Source: Chara braunii (Eukaryota; Streptophyta; Charophyceae; Charales; Characeae). Taken from it: DNA of 27,791 nucleotides. Shown one piece after another: positions 18,405 through 27,757 of the stretch (positions within the stretch are counted from its first letter, which is position 1; each line of letters begins with the position of its first letter). Both the position numbers and the translations under genes were made by a program. The notes below the pieces were generated by a model. It had not been told where the DNA came from, searched no databases, and saw nothing but the letters and a program-made list of their open reading frames with translations. The stretch covers positions 3,127,140 through 3,154,930 of the forward strand of contig BFEA01000076.1 of assembly GCA_003427395.1 (NCBI GenBank). The letters are read 5' to 3'.

Positions 18405-19441
18405 AACATGAATATGGACGAAGCACAGAAATCCAGATTGCAAAATCACATTGAAGTCCAAGTAGTCAAAGCACGAGCAAATAGCATAATGGAACCGAGT
18501 AACCATCCATTTGAGAATGATACAGAAGAATCGTGAGTCAATGTCCAATCCCAACAGGGCAACACCAACAACATAACCCAATGTAGCTCTCTCTTTTGAA
18601 TGGCGCCAGGCGCCCTATCTACTCTACAACCTAGCCTTCAACTACAACAATGAAAGCAACCAGACAACTTGACTACCAACGAGTGATGATGTCAACACCA
18701 ATGCCGACCTCCACCTCCACCAGGTACGTGTCCTCTTCATCCACACTCTCCCTTGTTACCCACACAGCGCCCTTCACCTCCGAAGAACCACCTTCGCCCT
18801 CACCTCCTTTGCGCCCCATGCAGCCCGGCTATGGCCGCCAAGCGACGAGTGCACAGGCAGAGCCCTACCGCCTAGCGCATGCCTGCCTTGCACCCTGTCT
18901 TAGTGCAACGCAGCAGCGCAGCAGCTCGCAATTAGCGCAGCGTGCCGACATTGCCCGCAATGGCCAAGATCCCTGCCCACTCGCCCTACTTGCCTATATG
19001 CCAGTGTTGCGTGTGGGCGGCCTCCCTTCAGCCTGCGTCTGGGCCCCAGTCACTGAACCCAGGCCCGATAGTTGAGGCCCGGGGGATGCAGTTGCACCTC
19101 TTTCGTCAAGGCATGCGGCCAGATCCAGTTAGTGGGCCGATTTCCCTTTGGCAATTTCGGCCTCTATACCCAGCATGCATTGTCGGCCTCACGTTCAAGT
19201 GCCCAGGGCCTAACTAACTCAGAGGCCCTGGGTTTTCATCATTTGCTGAAATCCGAGACTCGGTGCACTCCAACTGGCGTGCTGCAACTGTATGGACCCC
19301 ACTTCGTGAAATGTTGGCACAGAGGGCTCTTGTTGATTTGCTGGCCCGCCTTCACTTAGGGCGGGCACGAGGCTTGCTGGGGCCTTAGCCCAGAACATGT
19401 ACATCATGGCAAGGCCCCTACTTGAGGGCTCAATCCTCACA
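18405..19441 (-). repeat. 3' LTR (left copy, ~1,037 bp)
   Basis: On the plus strand it starts AACATGAATATGG and ends CAATCCTCACA, the same limits as 26662-27757. In element sense it begins TGTGAGGATTGAG, with the usual TG, but ends CATGTT and not CA. It includes GGCGCC-A-GGCGCC near 18600 and a GCCCGCC...GGGCGGGC hairpin near 19345. GGGTATAGAGG in element sense (about 19155-19168) is a possible TATA box. Compared with the right LTR it lacks a ~76-bp AT-rich insert and has a GCAGCGCAGCA expansion near 18910. Plus-strand frames within it (18650-19359) have no known domain. Confidence 0.93.
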
Positions 19442-19454
19442 TTCCGTCCCCCTT
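19442..19454 (-). other. Polypurine tract
   Basis: In element sense AAGGGGGACGGAA directly precedes the TGTGAGG start of the 3' LTR. This is the expected place for the plus-strand DNA primer of an LTR retrotransposon. Confidence 0.8.
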
Positions 19455-19478
19455 AGCTTCGAAAGTCCGCTAAGATGC

Positions 19479-19640
19479 TTACTTCGCAGGTGCCTTCCCT
19501 TTCAGCTTCTTCTCATATTCTGCTACCACCTGAGGAGCTGTGTCAATCAGTTCCTCTCTGGTGAACCACCGGTCTTCCTTTGGATCCGTATGATGCCTGA
19601 ATCTGACGCGATATTCTTTTGGGTTTAGGTGGTCTTCCTC
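19479..19640 (-). pseudogene. pol: Chromodomain at the pol C-terminus (out of frame)
   Basis: After a one-base shift near 19625-19640, the frame reads EYRVRFRHHTDPKEDRWF, then TREELIDTAPQVVAEYEKK, then a basic end and a stop at 19479. The first half of the domain (IDNIVDHRDLP) is in the preceding integrase frame. This is the folded pattern of a chromodomain: a beta strand rich in Tyr/Val, an acidic turn, a Trp, and a C-terminal helix ending YEKK. In chromoviruses the module tethers integrase to modified histones and biases insertion. Here the W-K-G part is changed to RFRHH, so an aromatic cage is doubtful. The shift lies at a short A run (CCCAAAAGAA). Confidence 0.8.
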
Positions 19641-20817
19641 TACCCAATGGCTTCTGAACAGGCAGATCTCTATGATCCACAATGTTGTCGATGTCCACTT
19701 GACCATCCATGGTTGGGGGCAGCATCGATCTCCTGGAAGGCAATTGATCTGTCTCAGCGAGAGGTGCAAGCTTTGAGGCATGAAAGACTGGGTGAGTGCA
19801 TAGGTGTCCAGGGACACGAATGACATATGTAGGACCATCCATCTCATCTCCCACTATATCCAGGACTTCCCAGGGACCAAAGTACCGAGGCATTAGTTTG
19901 CGAGAGATTCCGAATTCCTGTCCTAACTCACTAGCCTTGAACCAGACACGTTCCCCTACCTGAAATGTGGACTGTCTACGGTGTTGATTCTCAGAAGCAA
20001 TCATTGCTTGCTGAGCTTTCTCAATGTGCTCGACAGCTTCTTGCAGCCACTTCTCATACTGCACACCATACTCAAGTGTGCCTGTTGTTGCAGCGGGTCG
20101 GTTTTCGGGTAGGAGGAAGTCTAACGCTGATCTAGGCTTCCATCCCAAGTGAAGTTAATTAGGACTAACGCCGGTACTGCTGTGGACAACATTGTTGTAC
20201 AGGCTGGCGATGAGAGGCAACTGCTCATCCCAATCATCCTGGCTGGGCTTGATGTAGTGCCTCAGCAAGTGCTGTACAACTCTGTTCATTTGCTCGGCTT
20301 GTCCGTTGGCTTCGGGATGATTCCCTGAAGTCATCTGAAGTTGACTGCCCATCTGTTCTGCAGTCTTCTTCCACAACTCACTTGTGAATCGGACATCTCG
20401 ATCACTAATGATTGACTTTGGTAAACCAAAGTCACGCACCCAGTTGTCTTTGAACAACTTGATGACATAGTCAGGTCTTGCGATCTCAGGCATAGCCACT
20501 AGTCTAGCGTACTTGGTGAATCGATCGATGATGACGAAGATGTGCCTCTTGCCACTCTTACTAGTCACCAGGGTGTCCATGCAATCCATGGAAACACTCT
20601 GTCCTGGACCAGCAGGAATAGGCAAAGGCTTCAACAACCCAAGCGGTGCTCGAGTTCGCGGCTTGTCCCGCTGACAGACCTGACAGGTCTCTACGTACTT
20701 CTTTGCGTCATCTAACATTCCTGGCCACCAAAATCGTTGTACTAGGTTAGCACTCGTCCTCTTGTAGCCGAAGTGTCCCGTTGCGTCATGGCATTCTCCT
20801 AAGAACAAACTACGCAA
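19641..20817 (-). pseudogene. pol: Integrase with GPY/F module, interrupted by one stop
   Basis: Integrase of the gypsy chromovirus. The finger reads HDATGH (H-x4-H) then CQVC; core aspartates lie in SMDCMDTL and SDRDVRF, and the Glu in HPEANGQAEQMN, so the DDE triad is complete. A TAA at 20155-20157 cuts the frame after STGVSPN. The same frame resumes with GWKPRSALDFLL and reaches a GPY/F-like module (PRYFGPWEVLDIVG, then HPVFHASKLAP) that leads to the chromodomain. The enzyme would insert element cDNA in the nucleus. It lies in the same frame as RT-RNase H, separated from it by another TAA at 20866-20868. Confidence 0.9.
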
Positions 20818-20865
20818 AGGTTCACTAGATGGAACTACTAATATTTTTATTCCGGCCTTATCAAG

Positions 20866-21945
20866 TTAGAGGAGCCCGTCCACCATCACAAACTCGCTTT
20901 CCGTGGCCTTGTCTTTTGCCTGAAGTTTGCGAATGATGTCCATCGTGACAGGGTCTTCTTGATAGGTTCCCACCAACGATTGAGTTACTTCATCAGATAT
21001 GCCAAAGTCAGAAACTAGCGCACCTAGGTAGTCTGGTCTACGTGATAGCGCATCAGCAACCTTATTATACTCTCCCTTCAGGTACTCAAGCTTGAAGTCA
21101 TACTGGTCTATGACCTCAATCCATCGCTTGAGTGCATCAGAAAGAGCCGGTTGAGTCTTGATCCATTTGAGGGTCTGATGATCAGTTCTCAAGTAGAAGA
21201 ACCTTCCCAATAGGAAGTGTCTCCAATGGACAAGTGCTTTATATAGAGCAAATAGTTCCCTTTCATAGGTGGACTTTGCCAACTTCTTTGATGGCATCTT
21301 CTTGCTCATATACTCAATCGGTCTCAACTTTTTCCCATCTTGTTGAGCCAGTACTGCTCCAATGCCGTATTGGGTAGTGGTCACTATGAATGGCTTCTGA
21401 GGATCGGGAACCATGAGAACCTCATGATTCATGAGTGCATGCTTCAATCTCTTGAAAGCACCCTCGCACTCATCACTCCAGTCCCATGGCGTGTCAAGTC
21501 GAGTTAGATCAGTCAAAGGAGAGCCGACTGTAGAATAGTTTTTTACGAAGATCCTATAGTAGCCGCACATTCCTAAGAAAGATATGACCTCAGTGAGAGT
21601 CTGAGGTCGTGGCCAGTCTCGAATACTAGCCACCTTCGCGTCTTCCGGCCTAATCCCCTCCGCAGATACTTCATGACCCAAGTATAGTATCTTAGTGCGA
21701 CCAAACTCACACTTTTCTAAGTTGACCTTATACTTGTGCTGTCGCATAAGTGAAAGTAAAGTCTCAACATGTTGTGCGTGCTCCTCGGCAGACTTGCCAA
21801 AGATCAGAATATCGTCAAGGTACACTATGACAAACTTATCTAAATGGTCATGGAAGATCCGATTCATAGCGTGCTGGAATGTACCCAGCGCATTGCAAAG
21901 ACCAAAGGGCATCACTACAAACTCATACAGACCGTATCTGGTCTG
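20866..21945 (-). pseudogene. pol: RT C-terminal half and RNase H
   Basis: The minus-strand frame starts at the RT palm (MPFGLCNALGTFQ), carries the catalytic YLDD within VIVYLDDILIF, and passes through KCEFGRTKILYLGHE to the connection. RNase H follows (YGIGAVLAQQDGKKLRPIEY, then ERELFALYKAL, HWRHFLLG, RTDHQTLKW, DALSRRPDY). In relatives the first RNase H Asp lies in a T-D-A-S motif just before YGIGAVL. Here the text is VTTTQYGIGAVL, two residues short and without that Asp (about 21364-21381), so RNase H would be dead even in a restored frame. The frame ends in TAA 20866-20868 and is joined to the upstream RT half only across a one-base frameshift. Confidence 0.92.
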
Positions 21946-22769
21946 AAAGCTGTCTTGTGTTGGTCCTCATGTCTTATTGCGATCTGATGATATCCGGATT
22001 TCAAGTCTATTTTGCTATAGTACTTGCATCCCTGCACCTTATCCAATAGGTCGTCTATGCGAGGTAGAGGCTCTGCATTCTTTACTGTGATGGCATTAAG
22101 GCCTCTATAGTCAATGCACATCCTCAAAGTACCCCCCTTCTTCGGTACGAATAGAACGGGTGATCCGTAAGGGGAAGTACTAGGCCGAATCCATCCCTTC
22201 TCTGTCAACTCCTTAAGTCGTCGAAGTTCATCTAACTCGGTGGGAGCCATCCTATAGATCCTTCCCTTTGGGGTTTTACTCCCTGGAATGATTTCTATAG
22301 CGTGGACAACTTCCCTTTCAATAACTCCGGTGGGCTCTTCGAACAGATGAGGGAACTTAGCAACGACGCGTTCTATCTCTGGGGGTGTTTTAACGGCCTT
22401 CCTTTTCTCAGAGACACACACGAGGTACATACCCTCCTCTTGGTTTTGCTTGTAGTAGTTGTAGAACGCTGATGCGCACAAGCAGCCATAGGTATCTATA
22501 ATGCTACTGGCCTTGAACTTGGTCAATCTGACAGTTCGACCATTGGGCAACTTATGCTTGAGCACTTTCTTATCCCAGTCAAACTGGGGCTTAGCAACTT
22601 CGAGGTAGTACATGTGTAACAACATGTCGAATGGTAAGTCGTCGCTAACCAAGAACGAAATCTTATGATTAAGTTCGCCTCCTCCATAGGAGAAGGTACA
22701 GACTACTATCATGCGCTCCTTGTTGGCCAAAGTAGATGCTACAAGTCTACTAAGGTGCCGTACTCGGTC
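21946..22769 (-). pseudogene. pol: RT N-terminal half (fingers and palm)
   Basis: Reads from [11 protein letters not shown] through [19 protein letters not shown] to the RT start ([20 protein letters not shown], then [16 protein letters not shown]). It includes the first catalytic Asp in [13 protein letters not shown] and stops matching at KTAF near 21945-21950. There one base appears lost and the proper frame moves to the segment beginning [13 protein letters not shown]. It is in the same frame as the protease, separated by a TAG at 22770-22772. RT would copy the genomic RNA into cDNA in virus-like particles. Confidence 0.92.
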
Positions 22770-22772
22770 CTA

Positions 22773-23126
22773 TAGGTGCAACCTTTCCAAACGGTCGCGA
22801 CTTATGTAATTCCGCGTGGATCCGATGTCTATGAAGGCACCACATTTGCGGCCTCCTACATCCACTTCCACCACGAAATGTTCCCCTCTAGGACCTTTCT
22901 TCAGTGCCACCCAAGACTCGCGAGGGTCCTTGTTTGACCACTCACCTTCTAAGTCTTCTAAGGCCTCAGACACATCAAACGTACAGAGCACAGTTTGGTT
23001 TAGATGTGTCTGCGGGGTGGCTAAGGAGTCATTAGCTTCGGCCTTGTCATGAAGTGGGGAGGGTATCAAGCCCACGTCATCTTGAGTAGAAGCCGCTAAA
23101 ACTTCCACTGGCCTCACGCGTTTTCC
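22773..23126 (-). pseudogene. pol: Retropepsin-like aspartic protease domain
   Basis: The frame carries HFVVEVDVGGRKCGAFIDIG and STRNYISRDRLERL, the single-lobe retrotransposon protease pattern with the catalytic Asp in D-I-G-S (most relatives have D-S/T-G). The ~65 residues before it (rich in Ser, Asp and Glu) look like a linker. There is no ATG. The frame is open only from a TAG about 13 nt upstream of the gag TGA, so it was probably made as a Gag-Pol fusion by a -1 shift. It ends at TAG 22770-22772. Confidence 0.8.
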
Positions 23127-24164
23127 GAGCTAGAAGCCTGGGAATAAGATGCCCCCATCTTTGGAGCTATCTTTTGCATAACCCTTGCGTTCTGGCACTT
23201 GTACTGCGAGTGTCCGTATCCCCCGCAATTGATACAAGCGCCACACACTCGGCGGTCACGCCACACGTCTTGATCAAGACCTGCCTTCACCCATTCAGCC
23301 ACTTTGGACTGATTGGAGGCGGCCTTCCCTTGACTCCTTGGTTGGCCCTTCCCTCGGCCACCTGCCTTAGTCTTGACTACGGCGGCGAGGGTGCTACCCT
23401 CAGCTACCTCCTCGCCATCAAACTTTGTATAGTCCATCAGGTCAGTGAGCTCATTGATTTCCGTGTGAGTCCCATCGGACTCAACCATCATCAACTTCGC
23501 CCCCTTCTTCTTCCACTCCTGAGGACTCTTCTTCTTCTTCATGTCACTCTGTGAGGGTTGAGCATTGCCTAGAGTGGCCTCCAAATCTAAGGCTTTCCTA
23601 GACAATGTCTCAAATGAATGGTACTCGAGGCGTGCCTCGCTGGCCAGCAAGTTCCTGATGTTCTCAGGAAGACATCTAACAAAGGTTGTTAACAGGAACT
23701 GGTCACTATAGTTGATGCTAGGGACGAGGATCAGGCTCTCAACGGTAGTCGTAAGCTCTCTGATCGACTTGAACTTCCGTTGGTGCAGTTTGTTAATCGC
23801 ATCAGTGGCTCTTTGTGCCTCCTGTGGATTATGTCATCGAGCTTCTACCATTTCCATGAACTGGTCTAACGTTAATGACTTAGCCCAGTCCGCCATGTGT
23901 CGCCCGTACCCTGCCTTCACAACTACACCATCTAGCCATTTGGCTGCCTTACCCTCGAGGTAAGATGCAACAGTTACCACTTCATCCTCAGGCAAGGTCC
24001 TCTTTGCCTTCACCCAAACCGGGACGGTCCTCAACCATGTGTTGAGTTCTTTGTCCTTTCTCTCGTCTGAGAAGGCAAGAGGCGATTTCATTGGGGTCTT
24101 AGGATACCATTGACCCTGCGGCTGTCCAGATTGTTGAACAGGTTGTTGCGGTGGTGTAGCCCCC
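23114..24164 (-). pseudogene. gag: Gag: Retrotrans_gag domain and CCHC zinc knuckle
   Basis: After a frameshift at a run of five G in minus sense (24160-24164), the frame reads a Gln/Pro-rich linker and then the gag core (ELNTWLRTVPVWV, YLEGKAAKWLDGV, LTLDQFMEMVEA). It is cut by TGA at 23834-23836 and continues in the same frame (HNPQEAQRATDAI, FVRCLPENIRNLL). A Lys-rich segment and the zinc knuckle CINCGGYGHSQYKC (C-x2-C-x4-H-x4-C) follow, ending at TGA 23114-23116. Gag forms the cytoplasmic particle and the knuckle binds genomic RNA. Confidence 0.88.
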
Positions 24165-24959
24165 AACCGCTGGACCCGAAGAAGAAGATGCAACAATTTG
24201 TGCGAGTGCTGCAGACGTACCACTTGGTTGTGTACCAGCTTGAACTGGAAAGGGGCCTGACATCACCGATAACGGCAACGGCGATTGTGCTGGTGGCCTA
24301 AATCCTGGCCTTGTCAAAGCATCCAGGATCTGGTCTAGAGTGCGCTGTATAAAGTCCAACCTGTTGTCCACGTGCGCATGCAGCGACAACATGTTGTTCC
24401 TCAACACTTTCATGGGTTCATTCATCCCAGAGTCATTCAAGCCCTCTAGCTCAGCTTTGTCAGCCTCTAACGTATCAAGCCTGGCTGTTCTATTTTTGAT
24501 TTCCTTTTCTCTATCGGTAGCTTTCTTCAGGTCCGTCTCTAACTGTTCACGGATCCTTTCGACCTGCTGAAGCTCCCTGAGCTCCCTTTCGCGAGGAGTT
24601 AACGGGCTGAACTGCGAGCCAGCCATTTGACTTGTAGACTAACGAGAACCTAACGAACTGGAAGTACCCGTGGACCCTGTTGGCATTCCGAACTGGGTCC
24701 CATTGGTCCCAGACAACGCAGCAGAGGATGTTGCTGAACTAGTCATGGTTGCTGCCTTGACTGCTGCTGCAGCCTGTTCCCTAGTTGCGGCGTTTGCTGT
24801 TTTTCTAGCTGCTGCTAGTGCACGGGCTCTGCGTTCGGCACCAAGCCGTCTTTCGTCTTCCGGTTGTAAGGTCTGGAACACATGCGGGATTCTACGTGAT
24901 CTCGCACGTGTTAGTCTAGCAACGTCAACTCTCTCCTCATCGACGTCTGATCCGTTCAT
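24165..24959 (-). pseudogene. gag: Gag N-terminal region (coiled-coil segment)
   Basis: The frame starts at an ATG at 24959 (MNGSDVDEER) and reads an Arg/Ala-rich helix (RRARALAAARKTANAATREQ), then a Thr/Ser/Gly-rich stretch, and meets TAG at 24639-24641. It then continues in the same frame through MAGSQFSPLTPRERELRELQ, a heptad-like charged helix likely to form a coiled coil, and a Pro/Ser linker up to the frameshift at 24160-24164. The duplicate copy at 25046-25048 has CAG in place of the TAG, so the stop is a C-to-T change inside the element. An internal ATG at 24626 could restart translation. Confidence 0.75.
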
Positions 24960-25423
24960 GAATTAGGCAAACATTGTCTGCACTAGAACCCCCTAGTGGA
25001 GTCTTACCACAGCATGAACTGCGAGCCCGCCATTTGACTTGTAGACTGACGAGAACCTAACGAACTGGAAGTACCCGTGGACCCTGTTGGCATTCCGAAC
25101 TGGGTCCCATTGGTCCCAGACAACGCAGCAGAGGATGCTGCTGAACTAGTCATGGCTGCTGCCCTGACTGCTGCTGCAGCCTGTTCCCTAGCTGCGGCGT
25201 TTGCTGTTTCCCTAGCTGCTGCTAGTGCACGGGCTCTGCGTTCGGCACGAAGCCGTCTTTCGTCTTCTGGTTGTAAGGTCTGGAACACATGCGGGATCCT
25301 ACGTGATCTCGCACGTGTTAGTCTAGCATCGCCAACTCTCTCCTCATCGACGTCTTATCCGTTCATGAATTAGGCAAACATTGTCTGCACTAGAACCCCC
25401 TAGTGGAGTCCTACCACAGCATG
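24610..25423 (-). repeat. 407-bp tandem duplication over the gag start
   Basis: 24610-25016 and 25017-25423 are direct copies with a constant 407-bp offset. Both start AACTGCGAGCC on the plus strand and end CCACAGCATG. They differ by scattered point changes. As 407 is not a multiple of three, the upstream copy (right-hand) cannot read into gag: its frame ends SQFMLW and a stop, and its own ATG (25366) is followed by a TAA three codons later. The functional gag start is therefore in the left-hand copy. Confidence 0.95.
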
Positions 25424-26649
25424 TGTCTGACCGGCACCTAATTTTCTAAAAATAGTTGTGTCCGGCAGGTCCCCTACTGTACCGATCAAATGGCATGTCT
25501 ACAACATTCACAACAGATTCTCTACATAGTGTAGATGTACTCTGATTGGTTCACTTACAACAGCATTAGACAGAACTGGCTATGGTAGCATACAACAGTC
25601 CTAATCTAATTCTGTCTGTGAGGTGTTAGCAGTCTGTCCACCAACTAATCAAAATACAAAAGACCATGTAGCAAATGTATGATGAGTGGGTATGGTTGTG
25701 TGTTCAGTTGAGCACCAATTAGAACCTACCCTCCCCTCAATCCAACATACCAAACAGCATCTTTGAGCAGGCAGTGTCTTCGTGTGTGTTTCGGCCCACC
25801 CCTGTGCCCAAGTCGTTACCGAGCAAGCCAGCCCAACCACTCTTATTTACCCTCGTACGGCAACGAGCCTTCCTGTCCATGTGATCTGGCTGATCAGGAG
25901 GAATTTATAGAGCGCCCCCATCTCTTCAGGAATTCTTTAACGTCGCAGTCAAGACGACGATCACAGCCAGATTCACAATGAACTCCCAACCAGAAATGTT
26001 TATAGACGGTCTGGTAAGCGTTTGTCATGGGCTGGCACACCCGGCAGGACTTCTATTTAGCGCAGCAAGTGCCAAAATGGACAGCAGCCATCGCATGCGT
26101 GACCTACCCCCATTGGGTTGGAATGGTGATCGTGACCCAGTGCTTCGACGAGGGCCCTTCAGAGGCACCGCCCTTTCGCCTTTCAGATGCTTCCGGGAAG
26201 ATTGTCGTCTCTCAAGGTAGCGCCCTCACGACAGCTCACCAAAAGAGAGGACTCTCAAGTTGGACTCACTTCCTCACGGTAAGAAGAGATTGAGAGAGTA
26301 GATAAGGTAAGGGAACAACGTACCTGGAGATAGCTGCCCCCAACCACAGATTTCTCACCAATTGAGCTGAGTGTGCATTTGATGACCGGTTTTGGCCTCG
26401 GTATCACCCACAACGTAATGTAGTGCCACCTCAGCCGAATGCCACATCAGCATGCTCTCATCACCAATCATACATTCCGGATGTCACCACGGCATACACT
26501 ACCGTCTTAGCCTTCCGGCGCACCCCTCTCTACCCAGGGTGTGCGCCTATATATGGCCTCGCGTCACAAGTACCAACTGCGAAGAAGCATCGTCAACGCA
26601 CCAAGTCTGTATAACGCCAGCGTGCCAGAGGTAAGTGGCGATCAAACCA
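25424..26649 (-). other. Untranslated leader of the retrotransposon, no gene seen
   Basis: About 1.2 kb between the primer binding site and the gag duplication. Open frames on either strand (such as plus 25978-26220 and 26027-26293) have no recognisable domain and lie antisense to the element. A long leader is common in plant gypsy elements, where it may hold packaging signals, but I cannot point to one. Confidence 0.65.
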
Positions 26650-26661
26650 GCTCCGATACCA
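26650..26661 (-). other. Primer binding site, tRNA-iMet type
   Basis: In element sense TGGTATCGGAGC lies immediately after the 5' LTR. It differs at one of 12 positions from TGGTATCAGAGC, the usual plant initiator-methionine PBS. The following TGGTTTGATC also resembles the next part of that tRNA complement, with small differences. Confidence 0.92.
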
Positions 26662-27757
26662 AACATGAATATGGACGAAGCACAGAAATCCAGATTGCAA
26701 AATCACACTAAAGTCCAAGTAGTCAAAGCACGAGCAAATAGCACAATGGAACCGAGTAACCATCCATTTGAGAATGATACAGAAGAATCGTGAGTCAAAA
26801 TCCAAGCCCAACAGCATAACCCAATGTAGCTCTCTCTTCTGAATGGCGCCAGGCGCCCTATCTACTCTACAGCCCAGCCTACAACTACAACAATGAAAGC
26901 AACCAGACAACTTGACTACCAGCAAGTGATGATGTCAACACCAATGCCGACCTCCACCTCCACCAGGTACGTGTCCTCTTCACCCACACTCTCCCTTGTT
27001 ACCCACAGAGGGCCCTTCACCTCCGAAGAACCACCTTCGCCCTCACCTCCTCTGCGCCCCATGCAGCCCGGCTATGGCCGCCAAGCGCCCCGTGCACAGG
27101 CAGCGCCCTACCGCCTAGCGCATGCCTGCCTTGCACCTTGTCTTAGCGCAACGCAGCAGCTCGCAATTAGCGCAGCGTGCCGGCATTGCCCGCAATGGCC
27201 AAGATCCCCGCCCACTCGTCCTGCTTGCCTATATGCTAGTGTTGCGTGTGGGCGGCCTCCCTTCAGCCTGCGTCTGGGCCCCAGTTGTTTATCATTTAAT
27301 TACTCAAATAGTCAATTACTCTCGTATCGTATAATGAGACTTTTCTTCAAATTAGTTTGGCGCTGAACCCAGGCCCGATACAGTTGAGGCCCGGGGGATG
27401 CAGTTGCACCTCTTTCATCAAGGCCTGCGGCCAGATTCAGATAGTGGGCCGATTTCCCTTTGGCATTTTCGGCCTCTATACCTAGCATGCATTGTCAGCC
27501 TCACGTTCAAGTGCCCAGGGCCTAACTAACTCAGAGGCCCTGGGTTTTCANCATTTGCTGAAAACCGAGACTCGGTGCACTCCAACCAACTGGCGTGCTG
27601 CAACTGTATGGACCCCACTTCGTGAAATGTTGGCACAGAGGGCTCTTGTTGATTTGCTGGCCCGCCTTCACTCAGGGCGGGCACGAGGCTTGCTGGGGCC
27701 TTAGCCCATAACATGTACATTATGGCAAGGCCCCTACTTGAGGGCTCAATCCTCACA
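26662..27757 (-). repeat. 5' LTR (right copy, ~1,096 bp)
   Basis: Same limits and layout as the left LTR. It carries a ~76-bp AT-rich insert at about 27286-27361, lacks a ~17-bp segment present near 18557 of the left copy, and lacks the GCAGC expansion. The possible TATA box (CTCTATACC on plus, near 27475) is kept. One undetermined base (n) lies at 27551. Transcription of the element would start here and run leftward. Confidence 0.93.
27286..27361. repeat. AT-rich insert in the 5' LTR only
   Basis: Present between CCCCAGT and CTGAACCC, where the left LTR has only two bases. It contains AATTACTCAAATAGTCAATTA and no clear terminal repeats or TSD. It arose after the element inserted, or was lost from the left LTR. 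Confidence 0.75.

Larger units (their letters stand above)
18405..27757 (-). mobile_element. Chromodomain Ty3/gypsy LTR retrotransposon, near complete but decayed
   Basis: In element sense (minus) the order is: 5' LTR (26662-27757), primer binding site (26650-26661), leader, gag, protease, RT, RNase H, integrase, chromodomain, polypurine tract (19442-19454), 3' LTR (18405-19441). The integrase-chromodomain end places it with the chromoviruses. LTRs differ by roughly 4% over the first ~290 bp by hand count, plus indels, so it is not a fresh insertion. A TSD is uncertain: ATAGT lies at 18394-18398 and just after 27757, but six unmatched bases separate the left one from the LTR. At least five premature stops and several frameshifts rule out autonomous activity. 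Confidence 0.93.

Noticed and set aside
21985-22010. CTGATGA followed by a short stem (ribozyme core)
   Set aside because: It lies within RT coding sequence on the other strand and has TTTC where GAAA is needed.
25978-26293. Plus-strand ORFs in the retrotransposon leader as a captured host gene
   Set aside because: Short, overlapping in different frames, no domain, and antisense to the element.
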